Under the pieces are notes generated by a model. It did not search any database. It saw nothing but the letters and a program-made list of their open reading frames with translations, and was not told where the DNA came from. Below, one piece after another: positions 15,587 through 22,723 of a stretch of 37,404 bases of DNA. The translations under genes were made by a program, and so were the position numbers. Location: positions 1-37,404 of the IMG/VR virus record IMGVR_UViG_3300030103_003514. One strand, written 5' to 3'. The stretch's first letter is position 1, and each line of letters opens with the position of its first letter. This DNA comes from a virus.

Positions 15587-16358
15587 GATTGACCTTACTA
15601 ATACCTTTGTGTTTTCTAACTGTAATCGCGTTTGTATCTCCCAGAAGATCCTGTAAATAATTGTTGTGTGTAATCACTAAAACCTTCTTCTCAGGATTCT
15701 GGGATTCAAGAGTGCGAAGAAGATTGTTGACGGCCAAGATACCAGGATTATCGATGTTATCACAAACCTCATCGAAGAACAAGAGGTTGCAATCAGTTCT
15801 CGAAATCTTAGAGCTAAGATCTTGAAGGGCAAGCATTATAGCTAGGTTGACCTTTCTTTTCTCACCTCCAGATAAAGAAATATACTTGGTCTCTACCTTG
15901 TTATTACAAATGGTTTCAGACAACTCGTCATTGAACTCTAAAGAGAACTGCCCACCAGTCAGAATTGAAACATACTCGTTAGATCGTAAGTTGAAGTAAT
16001 CCAAAATGTTCCTAATGATGTAACGAATAAGCCCCTTTTCTGAGAAGGCAATCTCCCAGAACTTCATAACCTCAAGTAAAGAATCAAGCTTCAGCCTTTT
16101 AGCTTCGTATTCCTCTAACTGTGCCGATACTTGGGATAGTCTATGTATGCTACTTTGAGCATTTTCTATCTGTTTATTTTTTTTATTGTATTTTGCCCAC
16201 TCAGATGAAGAGATCTTTGGCTTTGATGTCTCATTGATGTCTCTGAGATCCTTAATTAGAATCTCTTCCTCTTTGATGCGGTGAGCAAGCTCATCTGCGT
16301 CCCCACCAAGGCTGATAATATCTTGCTTGGTTTGAGACTTGGTGTATTTGCTTTTCAT
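15576..16358 (-). CDS. SbcC/Rad50 (gp46-like) recombination ATPase, C-terminal half
   Basis: A 260-residue chain forming the C-terminal half of the SbcC/gp46 ATPase. A coiled-coil segment at about residues 22-95 (ELAHRIKEEEILIKDLRD) leads to the ABC signature SLSGGEKRKVNLA at 161-173, Walker B LLFFDE at 192-197 and an H-loop VITHNN with H231. It lacks Walker A, which is in the overlapping upstream ORF in another frame. The ATG at 16356-16358 has AAGGA nine bases upstream, so independent initiation is plausible. Together with the SbcD homologue it would process DNA ends for recombination-dependent replication. A single-base error or real frameshift could also explain the break. Confidence 0.82.
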   Translation of the reverse strand: MKSKYTKSQTKQDIISLGGDADELAHRIKEEEILIKDLRDINETSKPKISSSEWAKYNKKNKQIENAQSSIHRLSQVSAQLEEYEAKRLKLDSLLEVMKFWEIAFSEKGLIRYIIRNILDYFNLRSNEYVSILTGGQFSLEFNDELSETICNNKVETKYISLSGGEKRKVNLAIMLALQDLSSKISRTDCNLLFFDEVCDNIDNPGILAVNNLLRTLESQNPEKKVLVITHNNYLQDLLGDTNAITVRKHKGISKVNHGN

Positions 16359-17061
16359 TCTCTGTGATCCTTGCTTCAGCTTTTAGAATTTTTTCCAAGC
16401 TGGGTAGCTTAACCAACTTATACTTCTCATCAGGAACTTCAGCCTGCAACTTATCTTTCTCGTTGATAAGGTTAGCTAGCAGGGTTCCAATCACCTTCAA
16501 CTCGCCCTGATAAGAAGACTTCAGTTGCTTAACAGAGGCACGCTTTGAAAAGATATCATCGAGGTTGAAACAGTTCTTGATAATCTTGCGCTTATCCTCT
16601 GGAGTCGAGTCGAGGAAAGTAAACGTAGAGTGCTGACCAAATACTACTGATGCCAGGAAAGATTTATAATCACTTTCAAGCAATTCCTCTAATGCCTCTT
16701 GAGTTTGAGTCGCATTGGCCTTGTTCACCAGGGTGCCGTTAACCTCTACGTCCAATCCAGTGGGTCTCTTAGACCTCGTAATTACAATGGTGCCAGTACC
16801 CTTCTTGTCAATTTCAACGCACACAGAGCAATCCTTGCCAGCCTGAGAGTTAACTAGAGCCGCCTCAGTAGACTTTCGGATCGTGGTGCCATAGATACCC
16901 CAGGTGACAGCCTCAAATAAAGCACTCTTACCCGCGCCGTTAGATCCTCCACTATCTTTATTGTGACCAAGTATCCTGGTGATACCGGCAAGATTGGAGA
17001 AATCTAATTCTAAACTCTTAAATGAATAGAAGTTTTTAGCTTTGATCTTCTTGATCTGCAT
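16291..17061 (-). CDS. SbcC/Rad50 (gp46-like) recombination ATPase, N-terminal half
   Basis: A 256-residue chain with the N-terminal half of the SbcC/gp46 ATPase. MQIKKIKAKNFYSFKSLELDF is the usual first strand pair, Walker A is GGSNGAGKSALFEAVTW with K45-S46, and the Q-loop is VVFGQHSTF with Q143. The coiled coil (ELKVIGTLLANLINEKDKLQ, then LEKILKAEARITENEKQIHQ) begins at about residue 180 and the ORF stops at ARYYQPWWGRR, the last residues probably reading through into a nonsense frame. It overlaps the C-terminal half by 68 bases in the +1 frame. No CxxC zinc hook is seen in either half. Its gene overlaps sbcD by 26 bases. Confidence 0.82.
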   Translation of the reverse strand: MQIKKIKAKNFYSFKSLELDFSNLAGITRILGHNKDSGGSNGAGKSALFEAVTWGIYGTTIRKSTEAALVNSQAGKDCSVCVEIDKKGTGTIVITRSKRPTGLDVEVNGTLVNKANATQTQEALEELLESDYKSFLASVVFGQHSTFTFLDSTPEDKRKIIKNCFNLDDIFSKRASVKQLKSSYQGELKVIGTLLANLINEKDKLQAEVPDEKYKLVKLPSLEKILKAEARITENEKQIHQVSNQARYYQPWWGRR

Positions 17062-18088
17062 AATCTTTGATAAGGTTTAACCCCTCCTCTAGTCTCTCCT
17101 TCGGTATTGTTGAACATTGCTCTTCAATATACTTCCCAATGATATCTGCATCAATTACAGTTAAAGGCACATTAGGATCATAGCCAGACAATCTTTCATT
17201 TAGAGTGTCGTCGTAAACAGGCTGAAACTTTAAATCCACGTAAGCCACTTTAAATTTATTAGCGATGTCGGCGCGAAGAAGAGATGGTGGATCTTCTGAA
17301 AATTTATCAATGGTTACTCGCAAAAGAGTGAAGTAATTAGAATCCGATATCTCGTCCTTCATTGCCTCAAGAGCATCGTAAGGAGCCTCATAGAATCGTG
17401 GTCCAAATCCTACTTTAAATTTATTAAGTGGACCCCAGCCGCCAGAAGTTTCTTCCAACACACCCACATAATGTTCATTATCGGATTCACCAAAATTAGT
17501 AGACCAGGGAGTTCCCAAAATAGTTACATGCTCATCCTCAACATACTTATGAATGTGTCCTAAAATAGTGCGGCACCCAAAGTCCTTCAGTTTAAGATCA
17601 GAATCAAAGCCACGGATACCAAGGTGAGCAGGGCAATAGCTGAAATGGCCGAAAGCGATATAATTATCATCAGATCCTCTATGTAGGTGCTCCTTAATCG
17701 TCTCTTCGTTTTCATAATGTGGTATCAACAAGAATTTAAGATCAATATCAGTTAAGGTCTGCTGGACAAGCCGCACTTTCGACCCTGGGTAGCAAAGTGT
17801 TTCCAGCGCAGTCAACCCGTCATCGTTTCTATTTTGCGAATCATGGTTTCCTCTGAGCACGTAAATGAATTTAAGTCCTGGCGTGAGTGCCAGTTTCTTA
17901 AACATCTTATGAGTTGCTACGATTACCTCTGGAGACGGTTTTCTGTGGTGATAGATGTCACCTAAGAAAACAACGTGAGTAGGCTTGTGCTCATTGACAA
18001 GCCGGATCGTAGATTCTATTTGGCTCTGGAGATACCCTTCACACTTGGTATCATAGTGAGTATCTCCAATGATCAAGCATTTCTTCAC
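17036..18088 (-). CDS. SbcD/Mre11-like nuclease (gp47-like)
   Basis: A 350-residue calcineurin-like phosphoesterase, the nuclease partner of SbcC/gp46. The metal-binding motifs appear in order: GDTHYD near the N-terminus, VVFLGDIYHHRKPS, LRGNHDSQ, GHFSY and LGHIHKY. These supply the Asp, His and Asn ligands for two manganese ions. I place the start at the GTG at 18086-18088 because AAAGGAGA precedes it by five bases and the GTG overlaps the thyX stop as GTGA; a TTG ten codons upstream gives residues not typical of the family. In T4, gp46/gp47 resect DNA ends to allow recombination-primed replication. Confidence 0.87.
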   Translation of the reverse strand: MKKCLIIGDTHYDTKCEGYLQSQIESTIRLVNEHKPTHVVFLGDIYHHRKPSPEVIVATHKMFKKLALTPGLKFIYVLRGNHDSQNRNDDGLTALETLCYPGSKVRLVQQTLTDIDLKFLLIPHYENEETIKEHLHRGSDDNYIAFGHFSYCPAHLGIRGFDSDLKLKDFGCRTILGHIHKYVEDEHVTILGTPWSTNFGESDNEHYVGVLEETSGGWGPLNKFKVGFGPRFYEAPYDALEAMKDEISDSNYFTLLRVTIDKFSEDPPSLLRADIANKFKVAYVDLKFQPVYDDTLNERLSGYDPNVPLTVIDADIIGKYIEEQCSTIPKERLEEGLNLIKDYADQEDQS

Positions 18089-18861
18089 AGACTCTCCTTT
18101 GTAATGCCTAGTTTGCAAAGATCATCTCTCATTAGCTCGTAAATTCCTTCAGCGAGCATTCTAATTTCATACTGAGCATCTGGCTTTAGCCGTTGATGCA
18201 AGAACCAGATAACGCTTTGCAGGCTAAGGGTCCAGTATGCTTTGGTATACATACACTGAGGGAGAACGCCTCTTGCTTGCTCCTTGGCTACCCCATTCTT
18301 AATCATGCGATTATACATGTAAAGAGCGTTAGAGCATAACTGATTCATATACTCGATGACCTCACCAGGATACATATACCCCATGGTATTCTCATCCATC
18401 GGATTCTCATACTTACCAGAAGACTGCTTGTTACCGTGTGGAGGATTAGACCTTAATTCCGAAGGAATATAGTAATCGTCTGAAGTCTTAGTATATCTGC
18501 CACTAACCTCATTCCAGGAGCATCCCTTGTCGATATCATACAAGTGGTCGAACTCCTCAATAAATATCTCCCTTCCGTCAGCTTCTACTGACCTAAACCC
18601 CGAACCAACTTGATATTTCATCAACTGCCGTGCCACAAAAATAGGCAGCTTTACTTGAAATGTATAGTAGCTGTGACGGAAGGGAGATGTGTGTTCATGC
18701 TTCCACAGAAACCTAGTGAGTCTCTGGTCTTTCTCATCAAATTCATCCTTCTGAAAATCGTAGGAGCATCTTGCAGCATTTACTGTCTTAAGTGCTGAAT
18801 CAGCCATCATACGGTCAACCAAAGAAACGGAACTCTTTTTATCTTTAAGAAAGTCTATCAT
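18085..18861 (-). CDS. thyX: Flavin-dependent thymidylate synthase ThyX, with internal insertion
   Basis: A 258-residue ThyX, which methylates dUMP to dTMP using methylene-tetrahydrofolate, FAD and NADPH. HEHTSPFRHSYYTFQVKLPIFVARQ at 55-79 is the conserved FAD/dUMP region, and ARGVLPQCMYTKAYWTLSLQ plus DAQYEIR are the C-terminal signatures. The ThyX motif RHRxxSxNxxSxRY is altered: RHR is replaced by KYQ at 82-84, and about 27 residues (87-113) separate it from SWNEVSGRY. Most ThyX proteins have these parts almost adjacent. It starts the sbcDC-nrdJ operon, preceded by CTATAATAC 20-28 bases upstream and no Shine-Dalgarno. Confidence 0.87.
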   Translation of the reverse strand: MIDFLKDKKSSVSLVDRMMADSALKTVNAARCSYDFQKDEFDEKDQRLTRFLWKHEHTSPFRHSYYTFQVKLPIFVARQLMKYQVGSGFRSVEADGREIFIEEFDHLYDIDKGCSWNEVSGRYTKTSDDYYIPSELRSNPPHGNKQSSGKYENPMDENTMGYMYPGEVIEYMNQLCSNALYMYNRMIKNGVAKEQARGVLPQCMYTKAYWTLSLQSVIWFLHQRLKPDAQYEIRMLAEGIYELMRDDLCKLGITKESL

Positions 18862-18880
18862 AGAGGTACATAGTGTAGGA

Positions 18881-18889
18881 GTATTATAG
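18881..18889. promoter_or_regulatory. Near-symmetric bidirectional -10 element between thyX and the plus-strand island
   Basis: GTATTATAG on the plus strand reads CTATAATAC on the minus strand, giving TATTAT rightward and an exact TATAAT leftward within the same nine bases. It lies in the only gap between thyX (leftward) and the basic-protein genes (rightward). For thyX the predicted RNA leader is about 15 bases without a Shine-Dalgarno. Rightward, a GTG lies 11 bases from the element and an ATG with AAAAGG at 18940. Confidence 0.5.
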
Positions 18890-18939
18890 CCGTGAGCAGA
18901 AGTAACCTTAGCGTTTTATTAGAAAAAAGAAAAGGCACC

Positions 18940-19443
18940 ATGCCAAAGAAATTCTCCGTAAAAAGTGGTGACAAGTCTGCGGCAGGTGGACTTACTGCTA
19001 AAGGAGTAAAAAGATACAGGGCTGCAAACCCTGGTTCTAAGCTAAAGACTGCTGTTACCACAAAGCCCTCAAAGCTTAAAAAAGGTAGCAAATCTGCTAA
19101 ACGTCGCAAGTCTTTCTGTGCTAGAATGGGGGGTATGAAGAAGCGTATGACATCGGCTAAAACTCGTAGAGATCCTGACAGTCGTATCAACAAGGCTCTC
19201 CGTAAGTGGAACTGCTCTACAGATGTTAACCCTGGCATGAAGGCTTCTATTGCTGAGAGGGTACTTGAAAACTTGACCGATCAACAAGGCAAGAAAGTAT
19301 CAGGACTTACACCAAAAGAAGCTAGAAAATTCAGAGGGATGCAGGCATCGGTGCCTGTTCGAATGGCCCTCCGTCGCCCTAAGAAACAAACGACTACTAG
19401 TACCAAAACAGATACTGAAAAGAGAGATGCAGGTGGCAATTAA
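18940..19443 (+). CDS. Basic phage-domain protein (DUF6321-like, unknown function)
   Basis: A 167-residue, strongly basic protein. It begins MPKKFSVKSGDKSAAGGLTAKG and contains RRKSFCARMGGM followed by ALRKWNC, a pattern I recall from a domain of unknown function (DUF6321) common in environmental phages and giant viruses; two cysteines bracket it. The C-terminal part (VLENLTDQQGKKVSGLTPKEARKFRG) is a second helical unit. I chose the ATG at 18940 because AAAAGG precedes it; a GTG at 18892 would add 16 residues and sit 11 bases after the bidirectional -10 element, so a leaderless longer form cannot be excluded. The charge suggests nucleic-acid binding or packaging with DNA, but no function is known. 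Confidence 0.65.
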   Translation: MPKKFSVKSGDKSAAGGLTAKGVKRYRAANPGSKLKTAVTTKPSKLKKGSKSAKRRKSFCARMGGMKKRMTSAKTRRDPDSRINKALRKWNCSTDVNPGMKASIAERVLENLTDQQGKKVSGLTPKEARKFRGMQASVPVRMALRRPKKQTTTSTKTDTEKRDAGGN

Positions 19444-19633
19444 AAAGAAGAATCCATACGCCATCTGCACTGCTTCTGTCGGTCGAAAAGACATGAACAA
19501 ATATGAGCGTTGCGTTAAGAGCGTCAAGAAAGAGTCTATCGCAGTCATTGCAGAAGCTTGTTGGAAAGGTTGGGTTCAGAAGGGATTGAAGAAGAAGGGT
19601 AACCGAATGGTCCCTAATTGCGTCAAACAGTAA
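19427..19633 (+). CDS. Small basic phage-domain protein
   Basis: A 68-residue basic protein, MQVAIKKKNPYAICTASVGR, with KYERCVKSVKK in the middle and KKKGNRMVPNCVKQ at the end. The NPYAICTASVGR...KYERCV pattern recurs in my memory as a small module in marine phage proteins, often fused to other short basic domains; here it stands alone. Three conserved cysteines (C14, C29 and C65) suggest a small metal-binding or disulphide-linked fold, but that is inference. It overlaps the upstream gene by 17 bases in another frame and ends 18 bases before the glycoside-hydrolase gene. Confidence 0.6.
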   Translation: MQVAIKKKNPYAICTASVGRKDMNKYERCVKSVKKESIAVIAEACWKGWVQKGLKKKGNRMVPNCVKQ

Positions 19634-19639
19634 AGCATA

Positions 19640-19651
19640 CTATATAAGAGT
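19640..19651 (+). promoter_or_regulatory. Candidate leaderless promoter for the glycoside-hydrolase gene
   Basis: CTATATAAGAGT directly precedes the ATG at 19652. TATATA takes the -10 position at the same 12-base spacing found before other unit-heading genes. AAGAG is one base from the ATG, too close to work as a Shine-Dalgarno. This is the weakest match to CTATNATA. Confidence 0.35.
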
Positions 19652-21145
19652 ATGTTACTTGCAGCACTACTCGCCTTTGCCCCACAAGGACCCGTGGGTG
19701 TAAATTTAGAAACAGTCACTGACTGGCATCAACAAACCCCGTTTGTGAACGCCTTTAAAAGTTCTCGCGAGTGGGTGAGCCATCAAGCTAGCCCTTTTTC
19801 ATGGGGTGGTGGGCCTGCAATCAACACAGACGATCTTGGGTGGCCTCAAAGTCTTGAGCCTAATCAATGGATTGAATCTATCATCTTTTCTGACGGGTCT
19901 CCTAATTACCCCGATGGTATCTATAACATTCGTTACGATGGTATCGGAACTCTGAAGCCTTTGGCAGGTGGTAACGGATCTGTTACGATTGTAGAGCAGA
20001 ATCCAGGTCACATTAAAATTAATTTACAGGTTCCGAGCGATGGGTATTTTACTCTTAGGATTACAGACATCGTGCAGCCCATTGAAAACATTCGAGTATA
20101 TCTTCCTGGGTATGATAACTCCAACAGAATATTCCACCCTGATTTTATGAAGAGCTTAGAGCCTTTCGATACCATCAGATTTATGAACTGGGGTCGGACA
20201 AACGATAACCCTGTGATTCATTGGTATGAAGCCACTAACTTTTTTAATTATACTCAGGCTACTTCGGAGGGAGTTCACCCTCTTTACATGATTGACCTGT
20301 GCAACAAAACAAAAAAGCACATGTGGATCTGTGTGCCTCACATGGCAAACGATTTATATGTTCAGTATCTTGCACTGCTATGTCGAATAGTTTTAGATCC
20401 ATCACTTACAATTTATTTAGAATACAGTAACGAAGTTTGGAATGGCATCTTTGATCAGTGTCAATACGCTCAAAACGAAGGGACAGCGTTAGGATTACAC
20501 CCTCAACCTTGGCATGCGGGTTGGCGTTATTATTCTCAGCGATCAATTGAAGTTTTTAACCTATTCTCAAACATTTACAACCCATTAAATCAAAGAAGAC
20601 TCGTTCGCGTATTGGCAGGCCAAAGTGTTAACCCTTGGGTCAACAGACAAATCATGGATTGGCAAAATGCCTATGAGAATGCAGATGCTTTTGCAGTTGC
20701 TCCTTACTTTGGTGGGTCGTTAGGAAATCCTAGTAACTACCCACAAGCCTCTACGTTCTCTGTTTCTCACATTCTATCTCTCTGTCAGATAGACCTTGAT
20801 GACAATCACAATGTGTATACTAGGCAGAATAGAATTGATACCACACAGAGAGGCTTACAGCTATTAGCTTACGAAGGTGGTCAGCACCTAGTAGGAGTGG
20901 GATCTGCACAAAACAATCAAGCTCTTACAAACTTATTTGTACAGGCTAACAGAGACCCAGGAATGCGTCAGTTATATTACAATGACTTGAATCGCTGGTT
21001 TGGGGAAGGTGGAGATCTATTCATGTTATACCGAGCCACAGGTGATCACGGTAGATACGGATCGTTTGGTTTGCTTGAGTGGCAAACACAACCTAGATAT
21101 ACAGCACCTAAATGGATGGGTGTAATGGATTATCTAGGTCGTTAG
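19652..21145 (+). CDS. Exported glycoside-hydrolase-like protein (clan GH-A type TIM barrel)
   Basis: A 497-residue protein with a short signal-like N-terminus (MLLAALLAFAPQGPVG). It then has a beta-rich region at about 60-150 and a TIM-barrel-like domain at about 170-490. Two features point to a retaining clan GH-A hydrolase: LEYSNEVWN (N260-E261, acid/base NE motif at strand 4) and LLAYEGGQHL (E408, candidate nucleophile at strand 7). IRFMNWGRTND near residue 176 fits an earlier strand. Proteins with the YSNEVWN motif are frequent among secreted planctomycete proteins, as far as I recall. It could degrade host or environmental polysaccharide or act on the virion. Its TAG overlaps the convergent polymerase stop (TTAG). 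Confidence 0.72.
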   Translation: MLLAALLAFAPQGPVGVNLETVTDWHQQTPFVNAFKSSREWVSHQASPFSWGGGPAINTDDLGWPQSLEPNQWIESIIFSDGSPNYPDGIYNIRYDGIGTLKPLAGGNGSVTIVEQNPGHIKINLQVPSDGYFTLRITDIVQPIENIRVYLPGYDNSNRIFHPDFMKSLEPFDTIRFMNWGRTNDNPVIHWYEATNFFNYTQATSEGVHPLYMIDLCNKTKKHMWICVPHMANDLYVQYLALLCRIVLDPSLTIYLEYSNEVWNGIFDQCQYAQNEGTALGLHPQPWHAGWRYYSQRSIEVFNLFSNIYNPLNQRRLVRVLAGQSVNPWVNRQIMDWQNAYENADAFAVAPYFGGSLGNPSNYPQASTFSVSHILSLCQIDLDDNHNVYTRQNRIDTTQRGLQLLAYEGGQHLVGVGSAQNNQALTNLFVQANRDPGMRQLYYNDLNRWFGEGGDLFMLYRATGDHGRYGSFGLLEWQTQPRYTAPKWMGVMDYLGR

Positions 21146-22206
21146 AGTTCATACTCAACACCATTGCCAAAGCTTGAGCCAACCTCAATGTCTACACCGA
21201 GAGGGACTTGCAGGTTGATACCGAAGTTCTCTCTCAGGTAGTAGTAGTTCTCAAGCTCATCCTTAACTATCTCTACCACGCGCCTAGTTTCATTCTTAGG
21301 TGCAATCAATTCGATGGAGTCGTGAACCGTGGCTACAACCTTAGCCTTTAGGTTTCTGAGCTTTTCAATCACACCCAGCATACCACACAGAAGAATGTCG
21401 CTAGCCGCAGATTGAATTGTGAAATTAAGCCCCTGACGAAAAGCCTCTCGACGAACACCCTTAAAAGGTGATCGAATGTTAGGCAAATGACGGTAACGAC
21501 CAAAGATAGTCTTGGCGTACCCAAACTGTTTGATGTAGTCATCAATGGTTTGCATATACTTACCTACACCAGGGAATGCTCGCATCCAACTGCTGATGAT
21601 CTCCTCCGCTCGTTCCTCAGGAATATTACGCTTTGATGCAAGCGTATAGGCAGTGCCTCCATACACCGTCAAGAAGCTAACTTCCTTTGCGATCTGTCGT
21701 TCAAGCTTGCTCACATCCTCAGGATCCTTGTTGAAGGTTAGACCCGCAGAATAACTGTGAAGATCTACGCCAGACCTAAAAGCCTGAATCATGTTTTGCT
21801 CATTGGCGACGTGAGCGAGAACTCGTAGTTCCATCGCCTTCATGTCGATAGTGATGAAATCGTGACCCTTGGGTGCCACCACGTAATCACGAATGTTCAC
21901 ATCAAGAGACTCTCTCGGCAGCGTGTGGAATGATACACCAATCTTATCATCCTTCTTCCTGCCAACGTTTGCACCCGAGTTGGAAATGCGTCCGGTCACA
22001 GTGCCATCAATGTTATACTTAACATACATCCGACTGTTACCAGTATTCTTCAGAGCAGTGCGAGCACCTTCAATATATACAGAGTGCAACTTGGTCAGCT
22101 TCTTGTATTCAGAGAATCGATCGAAGAACCTCTTAGCAGCCTTCAACTGATCGTCCGTCATGTTGTTTAGAACTGCCTTGGCAATGTTTACTTCTTCATT
22201 ATTCAC
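21142..22206 (-). CDS. Family A DNA polymerase, palm/fingers subunit (third of three ORFs)
   Basis: A 354-residue chain with the catalytic core of a Pol I-type polymerase. Motif A is DMKAMELRVLAH (D121 metal ligand, E126), motif B follows R170-x3-K174-x3-F178-x3-Y182-G183, exactly the E. coli R754/K758/F762/Y766 spacing, and motif C is VHDS (H295, D296), with serine in place of the usual glutamate. GRYRHLPNI and NFTIQSAASDIL are the other conserved blocks. It has no thumb or exonuclease; these lie in the two upstream ORFs. Start is GTG at 22204-22206 with AGAGG eight bases upstream. The phenylalanine at the 762 position is the wild-type bacterial state. Confidence 0.88.
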   Translation of the reverse strand: MNNEEVNIAKAVLNNMTDDQLKAAKRFFDRFSEYKKLTKLHSVYIEGARTALKNTGNSRMYVKYNIDGTVTGRISNSGANVGRKKDDKIGVSFHTLPRESLDVNIRDYVVAPKGHDFITIDMKAMELRVLAHVANEQNMIQAFRSGVDLHSYSAGLTFNKDPEDVSKLERQIAKEVSFLTVYGGTAYTLASKRNIPEERAEEIISSWMRAFPGVGKYMQTIDDYIKQFGYAKTIFGRYRHLPNIRSPFKGVRREAFRQGLNFTIQSAASDILLCGMLGVIEKLRNLKAKVVATVHDSIELIAPKNETRRVVEIVKDELENYYYLRENFGINLQVPLGVDIEVGSSFGNGVEYEL

Positions 22207-22723
22207 TCTTAAGACCTCTTGCTGCGAACTCTTCCTCGACCATAGACTTCACCTTGGACAAGGTCTCCTCATTCGTAGACGGAGCACCCTTTTTGGTGAA
22301 CTCGAAAGGATACAGTCCGAGACCAAAGTCTTCAACCTGAATCCACTCACCTTTCTCATCTTTCACAAAAGAGTAGATAACCTTTACAAGCTGGCTGGTT
22401 GAGTTAAGGTTAGTCCCTTTTTCTAACCCAGCAGCATCGCGAAGGGCGGCGTCTGCAAGCTTGATCTTCTCTTGCAACTGAGCGTCCAATTCGTTCATCT
22501 TATCCTCGTCGATCAGCAGACCTTCATACTCCATGTCGAGGAATGCAACAGTGAGAGGTGCAATCAGTTTCTCATACAGCTTCTCTAGTTTCTTCTGACG
22601 TACTTCATCAAGAAGCTTCGCGTAGACCTTGGCAGTAGCGTAGGTATCCTTGGCGTTACCATCAGCACATTGAATGAGTGGAATGTTCTTCCAATCAAAT
22701 TTCTTACCTTCAACTGTAAGCAT
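22199..22723 (-). CDS. Family A DNA polymerase, thumb region with exonuclease motif III (second of three ORFs)
   Basis: A 174-residue chain that fills the gap between the exonuclease ORF and the palm ORF. Residues 15-40 (LIQCADGNAKDTYATAKVY) align with the Exo III helix of family A proofreading domains, where YxxxDxxxT is expected; D26 or N23 could take the Asp position and the tyrosine is missing. After it, FLDMEYEGLLIDEDKM is the conserved start of the thumb (MExxGxxxD), and NLNSTSQLVKVIY corresponds to the FNxxSxxQL block. The ATG overlaps the previous stop as TAATG, so reinitiation is likely. Alone it has no catalytic activity. Confidence 0.75.
   Translation of the reverse strand: MLTVEGKKFDWKNIPLIQCADGNAKDTYATAKVYAKLLDEVRQKKLEKLYEKLIAPLTVAFLDMEYEGLLIDEDKMNELDAQLQEKIKLADAALRDAAGLEKGTNLNSTSQLVKVIYSFVKDEKGEWIQVEDFGLGLYPFEFTKKGAPSTNEETLSKVKSMVEEEFAARGLKSE

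Noticed and set aside
18089-18118. TTG start of SbcD
   Set aside because: The GTG at 18088 has AAAGGAGA at good spacing and a GTGA overlap; the extension would read across the Shine-Dalgarno itself.
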